Assembly (NCBI GenBank): GCA_019117025.1
Contig: DXAM01000008.1
Coordinates: forward strand, 1 to 50,013
Length of the DNA: 50,013 nt
Direction of reading: 5' to 3'
From: Candidatus Microbacterium stercoravium
GTDB lineage: Bacteria > Actinomycetota > Actinomycetes > Actinomycetales > Microbacteriaceae
Part shown: in pieces, positions 10,976-20,862 of the stretch
How the letters are laid out: each line of letters opens with the position of its first letter
Position numbering within the stretch: position 1 is the first letter of the stretch
The notes under the pieces: generated by a model
What the model saw: the letters and a program-made list of their open reading frames with translations, nothing else
Database searches by the model: none
Told to the model about the DNA's origin: nothing
Position numbers and translations under genes: made by a program

Positions 10976-12305
10976 ATGGACGCAACGAAGCGCTTCCGCC
11001 GGAGCCGTCGTGCTGTCGCTCTCGTCGCCCTGAGCGCCGCGAGCGCAGGACTGCTCGCGAGCTGTTCATCAGGGGAGGACGGGCCCGAGCCCGAGGGCGG
11101 GGAGCTGCCTGAGGGCGGTGTCACCCTCGATTTCTGGGGATGGGTCCCCGGCCTCGAAGACTTGGTTGCACAGTGGAACGATGACAACCCCGACGTACAG
11201 GTCGCCTTCCACCGCATGACGGGCGACGATGGCCAGAAGGTCGAGGCCGCCGTCGACGCGGGGTCGGGACCCGATGTCGTGCAGCTGAGTTCGCACGACC
11301 TGCCGAACTACGTCATAGGCGGCCGGGTTCAGGACATCACCGACTACGTCGGCGATGTGGAGGAGAAGTTCACTCCCGCGTCGTGGGCGCAGGCGACCGT
11401 CGACGGGCGCGTGTACGGCATTCCGCAGGGGATCGGGCCCTCGGGCACGATGTACCGCGAGGACATCTTCGAGGACAACGGCATCGAGGTGCCCGCGACC
11501 TGGGACGAGTATCTCGACGCGGCGCGGGCCCTGAAAGCGGCGGATCCCGATGTGCGGATCGCGAACATCGCCTCGAGCGAGATCGGTCAGTGGGTGCAAG
11601 AGGTCTCCCAGGCGGGCTCGACCTGGTTCGACATCGAGGACGACGCCTGGAAGGTGTCGGTCAACGCCCCCGAGAGCATCGAGATCGCCGAACGGTGGCA
11701 GACGCTGCTCGACGAGGACCTGGTCACGACCGAGCAGATGTGGACGCCCGAGTACTGGGCGCTGCTGAACAAGGGCGAGATCGCGACGGTGAGCTACGCG
11801 GCGTGGTTCCCGCTGTCGCTCGCGGAGAACGTCTCCGATCAGGCGGGCCTGTGGCGCGTCGCCCCCCATGCCGACGCCTGCGGGGTCCGACGCGCCGGGC
11901 GACTCGGGCGGCGCGGCGAACGTCGTGCTCACGGGCGCCGAGCACCCCGAAGCGGCAACGGCCTTCATCAGCTGGCTCAACGGATCCGATGAGACGCAGG
12001 ACGCGCTCATCACCGAGGGCGGGCTGTTCGTCTCGACGCTCACCGGTCTCGACTCCGATGCGCTCATGCAGGAGCAGGAGTTCTACGGCGGACAGGTGAT
12101 CAACGAGGTCTTCGCCGACGCGGCCGCCAACACGCCCGATTCCTGGGTCGAAGGCCCCAACTACAGCACCGCGTCGACCGCCGTCACCGACGAGTTCGCG
12201 AAGGTCGTCACGGGCAAGCAGACCTTCGCGGAGGCTCTCGACAAGGCGCAGGCGAAGACGGTCGCCGACCTCGAATCGCGCGGCCTGGACGTGAGCGAGT
12301 CATCC
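10976..12305 (+). pseudogene. Frameshifted sugar-binding lipoprotein of a CUT1 importer
   Basis: The reading frame starts at ATG 10976 with a lipoprotein signal peptide (RRSR, hydrophobic core, lipobox LLASC, C30), then a family-1 extracellular sugar-binding domain (VTLDFWGWVPGLEDLVAQWN, later GPSGTMYREDIFEDNGIEVP). At a run of six C (11862-11867) the protein leaves this frame and would end in unrelated residues at 11992. Removing one C restores family-like sequence (ANVVLTGAEHPEAATAFISW onward) to the expected C-terminus near DLESRGLDVSE at about 12299. In that frame no stop occurs before the permease, whose ATG is at 12306. It is the first gene of the putative xyloglucan operon. Either the gene is broken in this strain or the assembly has one extra C. 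Confidence 0.8.
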
Positions 12306-13238
12306 ATGTCGACGACTCTCGTCCGCACCACCGCCCGGCGCCGGTTCAGCGGCTCCGGGCGGTGGTGGGTGCCCTACGTCTTCATCGCGCCGTTCATCGT
12401 CGTCTTCATCGTGTTCATGGTGGCGCCGATCGTCATCGCGATCGTCAACAGCCTGTTCGCCACCCAGACGTCGGGCCTCGGCTTCGGCGGCTCGGAGACC
12501 CTGTTCGTGGGGCTCGGCAACTATCTGCGCGCCTTCGCCGACGGCGACTTCCTCATGAGCTTCGCGCGCGTCGCCCTGTACGGCGTCGTCCAGGTCCCGG
12601 TGATGATGATCATCGCCGCAGCACTCGCACTGCTGTTCGATTCGGCCGTTCTGAAGCTCAAGCGATTCTTCCAGTTCGCGGTCTTCCTTCCGTACGCGAT
12701 CCCCGGCGTCATCGCCGCGCTGCTGTGGGGATTCCTCTACCAGCCCTCGGTGAGCCCGTTCCTGCAGCTGTTCTCGTCCCTCGGCATCAGCGCGAACATG
12801 CTCGCGCCCGGAACCGTGCTGTGGTCGATCGCCAACATCAGCATCTGGTCGAACGTCGGCATCAACATGATCATCCTCTTCGCCGCGCTCCAGGCCCTTC
12901 CTCGCGAGGCGTACGAGGCGGCGCGCATCGACGGTGCCGGTGAGGTCCGCATCGCCCTCAGCATCAAGATCCCGATGATCGCGCCCGCGGTGCTGCTCAC
13001 GACGCTGTCGACGGTGATCGGAACGCTGCAGCTGTTCAACGAGCCGCAGGTGCTGCAGACGATCACGGCGAACGTATCGAGCGACTACACGCCGAACATG
13101 GCCATCTACGCCGCATCGACGCTGGGCGGCGACACGAACCTCGGGTCGGCGATGGCCGTCATCCTCGGTCTCGCGACGCTCATCGTGTCCCTCGTCCTCG
13201 TCAGGTTCACGAACCGCACCCCGAAGGAGCGTGTCTGA
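12306..13238 (+). CDS. Sugar ABC transporter permease (MalF/UgpA-like)
   Basis: This protein of about 310 residues has six transmembrane segments, beginning with WWVPYVFIAPFIVVFIVFMV after a basic N-terminus. The EAA loop that docks the ATPase reads EAYEAARIDGAGEVRIALSI, near residue 200. It forms the inner-membrane channel of a CUT1 importer with the following permease. ATG 12306 is chosen as the start because the first helix follows at a normal distance; the frame stays open upstream into the restored frame of the binding-protein gene. The upstream ribosome-binding site is poor (GAGCGAG), so expression may rely on coupling. Its stop overlaps the next start (TGATG at 13236-13240). Confidence 0.85.
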   Translation: MSTTLVRTTARRRFSGSGRWWVPYVFIAPFIVVFIVFMVAPIVIAIVNSLFATQTSGLGFGGSETLFVGLGNYLRAFADGDFLMSFARVALYGVVQVPVMMIIAAALALLFDSAVLKLKRFFQFAVFLPYAIPGVIAALLWGFLYQPSVSPFLQLFSSLGISANMLAPGTVLWSIANISIWSNVGINMIILFAALQALPREAYEAARIDGAGEVRIALSIKIPMIAPAVLLTTLSTVIGTLQLFNEPQVLQTITANVSSDYTPNMAIYAASTLGGDTNLGSAMAVILGLATLIVSLVLVRFTNRTPKERV

Positions 13239-14155
13239 TGACGCACACCACCGCTCTGGTCGCGACGAAACGCGATCGACGCGTGTCGGCGTCGGCGCAC
13301 ACCCCGGCCGGCGAACGACCCCGCCGCGGGTGGGCGATCGCCGTGACGATCGCCATGATCGTGGCCGCGGTCTATTTCCTCGCTCCCGTTCTCTGGCTCG
13401 TGATCGCCTCGACGAAGTCGGCGGGAGACCTGTTCTCGACGCCCGGATTCTCGTTCGCGAAGTTCGAGTTCTTCACGAACCTGAAAGCGCTGTCGACGTA
13501 TGACGGCGGGATCTTCTGGCGCTGGGGGCTCAACTCGGTCATCTATTCGGTGATCGGCGCGGCGATGACGACGTTCGTCTGCGCGGTCACGGGCTACGCG
13601 CTCGCGGTCTATCGGTTCCGCGGACGCGGCACGGTGATCGCCATCGTGCTCGCGAGCATGCTCATCCCGGGCACGGTGATCGCGCAGCCGACCTACGTGC
13701 TGCTGGTGCGTCTCGGACTCGACAACACCTACTGGGGAATCCTTCTTCCCGCGCTCGCCTACCCGTTCGGGGTGCTGCTGTGCTGGATCTATGCCCAGGG
13801 ATCCGTGCCGCTCGAGCTCGTCGAAGCGGCGCGCCTCGATGGCGCCGGGGAGTTCCGGATCTTCTTCTCGATGGGTCTGCGGCTGATGAGCAACGGCCTC
13901 GTCACCGTCATGCTGTTCGCCTTCCTCGGCAGCTGGAACAACTACCTGCTGCCGCTTCTGGTGCTGACCGACCAGGAGCTGATGCCGCTGACGGTCGGCC
14001 TGACCGGCTGGAGCCAGGCCTCCATCACCATTCCGAGCCTGCAGACGCTCACGATCGTCGGGTCGCTCGTGTCGATCGTGCCGATCGCCGTGGCGTTCGT
14101 CTCGCTGCAGCGCTTCTGGAAATCAGGACTCACGGCCGGAGGACTGCGCGGATGA
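13238..14155 (+). CDS. Sugar ABC transporter permease (MalG/AraQ-like)
   Basis: This 305-residue protein is the second CUT1 channel subunit, with six membrane segments (first about 30-50, WAIAVTIAMIVAAVYFLAPV). The EAA loop is ELVEAARLDGAGEFRIFFSM near residue 190. The C-terminal FKSGLTAGGLRG-like ending, here WKSGLTAGGLRG, is typical of MalG-type permeases. It overlaps the previous permease by one base and the GH95 gene by four (ATGA at 14152-14155), so importer and glycosidases are translationally coupled. No ATPase gene is in the operon, so a shared MsiK-type ATPase from another locus would be needed. Confidence 0.92.
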   Translation: MTHTTALVATKRDRRVSASAHTPAGERPRRGWAIAVTIAMIVAAVYFLAPVLWLVIASTKSAGDLFSTPGFSFAKFEFFTNLKALSTYDGGIFWRWGLNSVIYSVIGAAMTTFVCAVTGYALAVYRFRGRGTVIAIVLASMLIPGTVIAQPTYVLLVRLGLDNTYWGILLPALAYPFGVLLCWIYAQGSVPLELVEAARLDGAGEFRIFFSMGLRLMSNGLVTVMLFAFLGSWNNYLLPLLVLTDQELMPLTVGLTGWSQASITIPSLQTLTIVGSLVSIVPIAVAFVSLQRFWKSGLTAGGLRG

Positions 14156-16365
14156 CGTCCCGTTCCCTTTCCTTCACCGGGCCGGCCGAGGACTGGCTCG
14201 AGGCCCTGCCGATCGGCAACGGGCGCCTCGGAGGGATGTGCTGGGGCGGAGCGCCGGCGCGCATCGACCTCAACGAGGAATCCGTCTGGTCGGGAGGGCC
14301 GGGGGCGGAGGCCGCCCAGCCGGGCGTCTCCGACGATGACGCGGCGGCCCTCGTGCGGTCGGCCCGCAGCGCGATGCTCGAGGGTCGGCACGCCGACGCG
14401 GAGCGGGATCTGAAGGCGGCCCAGCGCGGGCACGCGCAGGCGTTCCTGCCGGTCGGCACCCTGGTGATCGATACGGGGGAGTCCGTCGGCACCGGCTCTC
14501 GCAACCTGTCGCTGGCCGATGCCGTTCACACGAGCACCGTCGGCGGCCTCGTCGCTGAGACGTTCGTGTCGCCCGTCCACGACGTGCTGGTGCATCGCGT
14601 GACGGGCGCCGAGAATGAGCGGCCGCCGGGGATCCGGTTCGCCTCGCCCCTGCGCACCGTCTCGCGTGACGAGCGCTCCGACGGCGTGCACGTCGTGCTG
14701 CGGGCGCCGATCGACGTCGCGCCCGGGCACGAGCCGCAGCTGCCCGCCGCCGTATGGCCGGGTCCCGGCGACGAGTCGGTCTCGGTCGTCGTCGACGTGC
14801 GCTGGCAGCGCGACGCCGACGGGCTGATCGTTCTCGTCGCGGTCGAGACGACCTTCTCCGGGCCCGGAGCGACGCATCTGCTGCCCCTCGAGGACGCCGT
14901 ACGGCGCGCTGCGGAGAAAATCACCGCTGCGCGGCGCGCGGGAGTGCTCGTGGTGAGGGAGCAGCACGTCGAGGCGCACCGAGAGCTCTTCGACCGCGTC
15001 GCGCTGGAATCGCCGAGCGACGACCTCGTACCGCTCCTGTTCGACTATGGGCGGTATCTGCTGATCGCCTCCTCTCGGCGACCGGCGAGACTGCCGGCGA
15101 ATCTGCAGGGGGTGTGGAACGCCGAGATGCGCCCCCCGTGGAGCTCGGCCTATACGCTCAACATCAATCTCGAGATGAACTATTGGGCCGCGGAGACGGC
15201 GAACCTCGCGGAGACGACCGACCCTCTGGTCGCGTTCATCGGCGCCCTGGCCGACTCCGGTCGCACGACGGCGCGGCGGCTCGGCGCCGGCGGATGGGCG
15301 GCCCATCACAACTCCGACGCCTGGGCGCACACGTCCGCCGTCGGCGAGGGCGGGGGAGACCCGAGCTGGGCGTTCTGGCCGATGGCCGGGCCCTGGCTGC
15401 TCCGGCACCTCCTCGAGCATCGCGCGTTCGGCGCCGGCGACGAGGCGTTCGACGCGCGCACGCGCGAGCTCGTCCGCGGAGCCGCGGAGTTCCTGCTCGA
15501 CTGGCTGGTCGAGCGTCCCACCGGACGCCTCGGCACGCTGCCGTCGACCTCGCCGGAGAACACCTACATCGATGGAACCGGCACGGTGACGTCGCTCGGC
15601 GAGACGAGCACGATGGATCTCGCCCTCGTGCGCGACACGCTCACCGAGGCGGCGAGCGGCGACGACGCGCTCGCCCGACGCGCGCGGGCGGCTCTCGAAC
15701 GGTTGCCGTCGCTCAGCGACCGGGCCGCATCCCGCGGGGTGCTCGAATGGGCGCGCGAGGAGATCGAGGTCGACCCGCACCACCGGCATGTCAGTCATCT
15801 CTACCCGCTGTTCCCCGGTGCCTCGGCCGACGCCGCCTTCGAGCGCGCGGCAACGGCGAGCCTCGACCGGCGCGGAGCAGATTCCACCGGCTGGTCCCTC
15901 GCCTGGAAGATGGCGCTCTGGTCGCGATTGCGCCGTACCGACCGCCTCGATGAACTGATCGAGCTCTTCTTCCGCGACGCGCGCGACCACGCGGGAACGT
16001 GGTCCGGCGGCCTCTATCCCAACCTGTTCGCCGCGCATCCGCCGTTCCAGATCGACGGAAACCTCGGCTTCACCGCGGGCATCGTCGAGGCGCTCGTGCA
16101 GAGCCATCGCGGGGAGGTCGAGCTGCTCCCGGCGCTTCCGACGCGCATCGCGACCGGATCGGTGCGCGGCCTCGTCGCACGCCCCGGCCTGATCATCGAC
16201 ATCGAATGGTCCGGCGGAGAGCTCGTGCGCGCCTCTCTCTCCGCGCGCCCGGGCCGGCGCACCACAGCACGGCTGCGATGGCGGGGCCGCACGTGCTGCG
16301 TTGAGGTGCGCGCCGATCGCGCCTCGGAGATCACCCCCGACATGTTCCTGGAAGCCGCCCGATGA
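14152..16365 (+). CDS. GH95 family glycoside hydrolase, probable alpha-L-fucosidase
   Basis: This 737-residue protein opens with the GH95 N-terminal beta-domain signature (WLEALPIGNGRLGGMCWGG, then IDLNEESVWSGGP). The (alpha/alpha)6 barrel holds LNINLEMNYWAAE (N337, N339), the SPENTY motif (E469) and FQIDGNLG (D635), matching where the family's catalytic Asn, Glu and Asp occur. HHRHVSHLYPLFPG is also typical. GH95 enzymes are inverting alpha-1,2-L-fucosidases or alpha-L-galactosidases; the former remove the terminal fucose of xyloglucan side chains. No signal peptide is present, so it acts on imported oligosaccharides. The ATG at 14152 overlaps the permease stop; the frame is open much further upstream but that lies inside the permease gene. 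It overlaps the GH42 gene by four bases. Confidence 0.92.
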   Translation: MTSRSLSFTGPAEDWLEALPIGNGRLGGMCWGGAPARIDLNEESVWSGGPGAEAAQPGVSDDDAAALVRSARSAMLEGRHADAERDLKAAQRGHAQAFLPVGTLVIDTGESVGTGSRNLSLADAVHTSTVGGLVAETFVSPVHDVLVHRVTGAENERPPGIRFASPLRTVSRDERSDGVHVVLRAPIDVAPGHEPQLPAAVWPGPGDESVSVVVDVRWQRDADGLIVLVAVETTFSGPGATHLLPLEDAVRRAAEKITAARRAGVLVVREQHVEAHRELFDRVALESPSDDLVPLLFDYGRYLLIASSRRPARLPANLQGVWNAEMRPPWSSAYTLNINLEMNYWAAETANLAETTDPLVAFIGALADSGRTTARRLGAGGWAAHHNSDAWAHTSAVGEGGGDPSWAFWPMAGPWLLRHLLEHRAFGAGDEAFDARTRELVRGAAEFLLDWLVERPTGRLGTLPSTSPENTYIDGTGTVTSLGETSTMDLALVRDTLTEAASGDDALARRARAALERLPSLSDRAASRGVLEWAREEIEVDPHHRHVSHLYPLFPGASADAAFERAATASLDRRGADSTGWSLAWKMALWSRLRRTDRLDELIELFFRDARDHAGTWSGGLYPNLFAAHPPFQIDGNLGFTAGIVEALVQSHRGEVELLPALPTRIATGSVRGLVARPGLIIDIEWSGGELVRASLSARPGRRTTARLRWRGRTCCVEVRADRASEITPDMFLEAAR

Positions 16366-18425
16366 GCGGCGCGAAGAGAGGTGCGGCCGTGGCCTATGTG
16401 CCGGATCGCTTCCTGTACGGAGGCGACTACAACCCCGAGCAATGGGGCGAGGACGTGTGGCGCGAGGACATCCGCCTCATGCGCCGCGCTCGGGTGAACA
16501 CCGTGACGCTCGGAGTGTTCTCGTGGGCGAAGCTCGAACCCCGGGAGGGGGAGTACGACACCGCGTGGCTGGACCGCGTGATCGAGATGCTGACGGAGGC
16601 CGGCATCGGGTTCTTCCTCGCTACGCCCACAGCGTCGCCCCCGCCGTGGTTCACGGCGCGGTACCCGGACGCGCTCAACGTGCGCCCCGACGGCACGCGG
16701 CTCGCGCACGGATCCCGCGACACCTACGCGGTCAGTGCGCCCGCGTACCGCGCGGCGTGCCGTCGCATCGCGCGCATGCTCGCGGAGCGGTACGGCGATC
16801 ACCCGGGATTGCGCGGCTGGCACGTGCACAACGAGTACGGCACGCTCGATTACGGCCCCCACGCGGCGGCGGCCTTCCGACGATGGCTGCGCGCGCGGTA
16901 CGTCGAACTCGATCGGCTCAACGACGCGTGGATGACGGCCTTCTGGTCGCAGCGCTACGACGCGTGGGACGAGATCCTGCCTCCCGTCTCGACCCAGTAC
17001 GTGCACAATCCCGCCCAGCTGATCGATTTCCGGCGCTACTCGTCGGACGAGATGCTCGCGGCGTACGACGAGCAGGTCCGAGAGATCCGGCAGGCGGGAT
17101 CCCGGGCGCCGGCGACGACGAACTTCATGCTGCCCACGTGGAACCACCTCGAGCAGTGGTCCTGGGCCGCGCACCAGGACGTCGTCTCGGTCGATCACTA
17201 CCTCGACTCGAACGGACCGGACGGCGAGGCGCATGTCGCCTACGGGTCGGACCTGACCCGCGGATGGGCGGGCGGACCGTGGCTGCTCATGGAGCAGAAC
17301 CCCACGGGCGTGATCACCCGGGACCGCACCTATACGAAGCCGACCAGCCGCATGATCCGCAACTCGCTCGGATACATCGCGCGCGGGTCTCAGAGCTCGT
17401 TGTTCTTCCAATGGCGCGCGTCGGTCGGCGGATCTGAGCAGTGGCACGGCGCACTCGTGCCGCACGCCGGGGAGGATTCGCGGGCGTTCGCGGCGACCTG
17501 CGAGCTGGGCGAGCACCTGGAGAAGATCGCGGAGGTGCTCGCACCATCCGCTGACGGACGGCTCAGCGCGGCCGAGGTCGCGATCGCGTGGCACGCCGAC
17601 TCGTGGTGGGCCCTCGAGACGCCGCACCTGCCGAACGACGCCCTGACCTATCGCGACGAGGTCCGCGCGGTGCACCGGTCGCTGTGGCGCGCCGGGGTCG
17701 CGACGGATGTCATCCGACCGGGCGCCGACGCGACGGGCTACCGGGCGATCATCGTGCCCTGCCTGTACGTGATCGCGACCGAGACGGTCGAGTGGCTGCG
17801 GTCGTTCGCCGAGCAGGGCGGCACGGTGATCGTGTCGTATCTGACCGGTATCGCAGACGAGACGATGCGCATCGTGACGGGCGGGTACCCCGGAGCGCTG
17901 CGCGGGATGCTCGGCATCTCCGCCGAGGAGGTCGAGGTGCTCGCGCCCGGCGAGCGGCTCGAACTGTCCGGGGGACTCGTCGGGTCCGAATGGTCGGAGC
18001 GGATCGCTCTGCGCGCCGCGTCCAGCCTCCACGACTACGCGGCCGGCGTGCTCGAGGGCCTTCCCGCCATCACCCGCAATCGGCAGGGATCGGGCGAGGC
18101 GATCTACGTCTCGACGAAGCTCGAGCAGGAATCGCGCGACGAGTTCTTCGCGGCGCAGATGAAGCGCATCGGCGTGGCCCCGGTGCTCGCGGGAGCAGCC
18201 GACCTGGGCGTGGAGGCCATCGTTCGGCGCGGCAGAGAACGCGACTACATGTTCCTGCTCCACCACGGCGCCGACGCTGCCACCGTGACGGGACAGGGGA
18301 TCGATCTGCTGACCTCGACCGACCTCGCGAACGGGCTCGCGCTCGCGCCCGGCGGCTCCGCCGTCATCCGCATGTCCGATGCGGACCGCATTGCGATCAT
18401 GCCCGCCACACCAGGAGAGAAATGA
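16362..18425 (+). CDS. GH42 family beta-galactosidase
   Basis: This 687-residue protein has the GH42 TIM barrel starting FLYGGDYNPEQWGEDVW (17-33), the acid/base glutamate E158 in HNEYG and the nucleophile E311 in LLMEQNPTGV. A trimerisation (class I glutamine amidotransferase-like) domain and a C-terminal beta domain follow, giving the normal family length. GH42 enzymes release terminal beta-galactose; a few act as alpha-L-arabinopyranosidases. No signal peptide is visible. The start overlaps the GH95 stop (ATGA, 16362-16365) and the stop overlaps the GH31 start. In this operon it would remove the galactose exposed once GH95 has taken off fucose from a xyloglucan side chain. That role is inferred from context. 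Confidence 0.93.
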   Translation: MSGAKRGAAVAYVPDRFLYGGDYNPEQWGEDVWREDIRLMRRARVNTVTLGVFSWAKLEPREGEYDTAWLDRVIEMLTEAGIGFFLATPTASPPPWFTARYPDALNVRPDGTRLAHGSRDTYAVSAPAYRAACRRIARMLAERYGDHPGLRGWHVHNEYGTLDYGPHAAAAFRRWLRARYVELDRLNDAWMTAFWSQRYDAWDEILPPVSTQYVHNPAQLIDFRRYSSDEMLAAYDEQVREIRQAGSRAPATTNFMLPTWNHLEQWSWAAHQDVVSVDHYLDSNGPDGEAHVAYGSDLTRGWAGGPWLLMEQNPTGVITRDRTYTKPTSRMIRNSLGYIARGSQSSLFFQWRASVGGSEQWHGALVPHAGEDSRAFAATCELGEHLEKIAEVLAPSADGRLSAAEVAIAWHADSWWALETPHLPNDALTYRDEVRAVHRSLWRAGVATDVIRPGADATGYRAIIVPCLYVIATETVEWLRSFAEQGGTVIVSYLTGIADETMRIVTGGYPGALRGMLGISAEEVEVLAPGERLELSGGLVGSEWSERIALRAASSLHDYAAGVLEGLPAITRNRQGSGEAIYVSTKLEQESRDEFFAAQMKRIGVAPVLAGAADLGVEAIVRRGRERDYMFLLHHGADAATVTGQGIDLLTSTDLANGLALAPGGSAVIRMSDADRIAIMPATPGEK

Positions 18426-20767
18426 AGTTCACCGACGGATTCTGGATGCTCCGCCCCGGAGTCGACGCGCTGTACGGGCGCGAGACGTATGACCTGTGGG
18501 CGGAGGGTCGAACGCTCCGCGCCACGGTTCCGACGAAGGTCATCGAGCGGCGCGGCGACACCCTGAACAGGACGACCCTCACGGTCTCGCTGCACTCGCC
18601 CCTGCCGGGCGTGATCGGCGTGCGCATCGACCACCACCAGGGCGCGCGTGAGGAGATCGGCTTCGATCTCGTCGGAGCGCAGGAAGGGCACGGGGACGTC
18701 ACGATCGACGCGGATGCGGGCCACCTCGTCTCCGGCGGCGTCACCGCGACGATCTCGCGGGGAGCACCGTGGAGCCTCACCTTCACGGAGACGGAATCCG
18801 GTCGCGTGCTGACCTCGAGCGGTGAGAAGTCGCTGGGGTACATCGAGCTCTCGGGCGACGCGCAGGTCGACGGCGGGCTCTTGGGCGACGTACGGGGCGA
18901 CATCGAGCGCGCCAACCGCGGCGCATACCTGCACGAACAGCTCTCCCTCGGCGTGGGCGAACTCGTCTATGGCCTGGGCGAACGGTTCGGTCCGCTGGTC
19001 AAGAACGGTCAGTCGGTCGAGATCTGGAACGCCGACGGCGGCACATCGAGCGAGCAGGCGTACAAGAACGTTCCGTTCTACCTCACCAACCGCGGGTACG
19101 GCGTGCTCGTCGATCACCCGGGGCACGTCTCGTACGAGGTCGGCTCCGAGATCGTCGAACGCGTGCAGTTCTCCGTTGCGGGGGAGTCGCTCGAGTACTT
19201 CGTCTTCGGGGGCGGCGATCCGGCGAGCGTGCTCGAGCGCTATACGGCGCTGACCGGCCGACCGGCGAATGTTCCGGGATGGTCGTACGGTCTCTGGCTC
19301 TCGACGAGCTTCACGACCGACTACGACGAGGACACCGTCACCCGGTTCATCGACGGCATGGCCGAGCGCGACATCCCGCTCGACGTGTTCCACTTCGACT
19401 GCTTCTGGATGCGCGAGTTCAACTGGTGCGATTTCGAATGGGATCCGCGGGTCTTTCCCGACCCCGAGGGCATGCTCGACCGGCTGCATGCGCGCGGGCT
19501 GCGGGTCTGCGCGTGGCTCAATCCCTACATCGGGCAGCGCTCGCCGCTGTTCGCCGTCGGCAAGGAGCGCGGATACTTCGTGCGGCGGCCGGACGGCTCC
19601 GTCTGGCAATGGGACATGTGGCAGGCGGGCATGGCGCTCGTCGACTTCACGAATCCCGAGGCGACCGCGTGGTACCAGGATCACCTGCGCCGCCTCATCG
19701 CGCAGGGCATCGATACGTTCAAGACCGACTTCGGCGAGCGGATCCCCGTCGACGTGACGTTCTTCGATGGGTCGAGCCCCGAGCGCATGCACAACCTCTA
19801 CGCGCAGCTCTACAACGAGGCGGTCTTCGCGGTGCTCGAGGAGGCCCGGGGCGCGGGCGAAGCGGTGCTCTTCGCCCGCTCGGCGACCGCCGGCGGACAG
19901 CGCCTTCCGGTGCACTGGGGCGGCGACAACTCGTCGTCGTTCGCATCGATGGCCGAGACGCTTCGCGGCGGGCTCTCGCTCGCGATGAGCGGTTTCGGGT
20001 ACTGGAGCCACGACATCGGGGGCTTCGAGGGGATGCCCGATCCGGCGGTGTTCAAGCGCTGGGTCGCGTTCGGCCTCATGTCGAGCCACAGTCGATTGCA
20101 CGGCTCGCAGAACTACCGCGTGCCGTGGCTGTTCGACGAGACGGAGGGGAGGGACGAGGCCGATCCGCAGAGCGCTGTGGCCGTGATGCGGCGGTTCACG
20201 AAGCTGAAGTCCGCGCTGATGCCGTACATCTTCGCCGCCGGGCGCACGGCGCACGACTCGGGGACTCCCGTCATGCGGCCCATGCAGCTCGCCTTCCCTC
20301 ACGACCGCAATGCCGACTACCTCGACCGCCAATACATGCTCGGTCCCGACGTGCTCGTCGCCCCGGTCTTCTCCGAAGACGGCGTCGCCGACTTCTACCT
20401 GCCCGCGGGCGAGTGGACGAACTTCCTGACGGGGGAGGTCGTCGCGGGCGGCGTGTGGCGCACGGAGCGTCACGCGTTCGACAGCCTGCCCCTCTATGTG
20501 CGTGCGGGCGCGACGATCGCGACCGGCGACGGCGCGCACGGGGCCGATTACGACTACCTCGACGGGCTCGTCCTGCGGGTGTTCCCGGCCGAAGGCACGC
20601 GCACGACGACCGTCACGGCCGCGGACGGCCGAGAGGCATCCTTCACCGTGGAGCAGACCCCGGCCGGCGTCCGCGTATCCTCGCGCGATCTCGCGGCGTA
20701 CTCCGTCGCGATCGCGAACGGCGAGGCCGTGGCGACGACCACCGGATCCGTGGAGCTCGCCCGGTGA
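18422..20767 (+). CDS. yicI: GH31 alpha-xylosidase (YicI-like)
   Basis: This 781-residue protein is close in length and motifs to E. coli YicI. The nucleophile is D436 in [10 protein letters not shown], a motif that separates YicI-type alpha-xylosidases from alpha-glucosidases. The acid/base is D502 in HWGGDNSSS. The N-terminal beta-sandwich with [14 protein letters not shown] and the [18 protein letters not shown] loop are also YicI-like. The enzyme removes alpha-1,6-linked xylose from the non-reducing end of xyloglucan oligosaccharides or isoprimeverose. It is cytoplasmic, with no signal peptide. It overlaps the GH42 gene by four bases (18422-18425) and is the last gene of that coupled operon. 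The xylose it frees would feed xylA-xylB. Confidence 0.94.
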   Translation: MKFTDGFWMLRPGVDALYGRETYDLWAEGRTLRATVPTKVIERRGDTLNRTTLTVSLHSPLPGVIGVRIDHHQGAREEIGFDLVGAQEGHGDVTIDADAGHLVSGGVTATISRGAPWSLTFTETESGRVLTSSGEKSLGYIELSGDAQVDGGLLGDVRGDIERANRGAYLHEQLSLGVGELVYGLGERFGPLVKNGQSVEIWNADGGTSSEQAYKNVPFYLTNRGYGVLVDHPGHVSYEVGSEIVERVQFSVAGESLEYFVFGGGDPASVLERYTALTGRPANVPGWSYGLWLSTSFTTDYDEDTVTRFIDGMAERDIPLDVFHFDCFWMREFNWCDFEWDPRVFPDPEGMLDRLHARGLRVCAWLNPYIGQRSPLFAVGKERGYFVRRPDGSVWQWDMWQAGMALVDFTNPEATAWYQDHLRRLIAQGIDTFKTDFGERIPVDVTFFDGSSPERMHNLYAQLYNEAVFAVLEEARGAGEAVLFARSATAGGQRLPVHWGGDNSSSFASMAETLRGGLSLAMSGFGYWSHDIGGFEGMPDPAVFKRWVAFGLMSSHSRLHGSQNYRVPWLFDETEGRDEADPQSAVAVMRRFTKLKSALMPYIFAAGRTAHDSGTPVMRPMQLAFPHDRNADYLDRQYMLGPDVLVAPVFSEDGVADFYLPAGEWTNFLTGEVVAGGVWRTERHAFDSLPLYVRAGATIATGDGAHGADYDYLDGLVLRVFPAEGTRTTTVTAADGREASFTVEQTPAGVRVSSRDLAAYSVAIANGEAVATTTGSVELAR

Positions 20768-20819
20768 CGAGACGACCCCGCGCGTCGTCGCCGATGCGCA
20801 CGAATCGCGAACGAGCCGA

Positions 20820-20838
20820 TAGTATGGGAGCGTTCCCA
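20820..20838 (+). promoter_or_regulatory. CebR-like operator and -10 element upstream of the GH1 gene
   Basis: TGGGAGCGTTCCCA (20825-20838) differs by one base from TGGGAGCGCTCCCA, the operator of the cellobiose repressor CebR/CelR of Streptomyces and Thermobifida. A -10-like TAGTAT (20820-20825) directly abuts it, so a bound repressor would block initiation of the beta-glucosidase gene 25 bases further on. No convincing -35 was seen. The LacI protein encoded just downstream has a different recognition helix, so the cognate CebR is probably encoded elsewhere. Confidence 0.68.
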
Positions 20839-20862
20839 CACACGACCGATGGAGGCCGCACG

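Noticed and set aside
13780..14151. Upstream extension of the GH95 frame into the permease gene
   Set aside because: The permease has its complete EAA loop and C-terminus in the other frame; ATG 14152 gives the exact GH95 N-terminus and an ATGA overlap.
18245..20839. 864-codon open frame antisense to the alpha-xylosidase
   Set aside because: Low-complexity composition and full overlap with a gene carrying all GH31 catalytic motifs; a GC-content shadow.
19279..20862. Very long N-terminal extension of the GH1 frame (frame open from 19279)
   Set aside because: The upstream part overlaps the GH31 gene in another frame and reads as Arg-rich nonsense; the GH1 fold starts right after ATG 20863, which has a GGAGG site.
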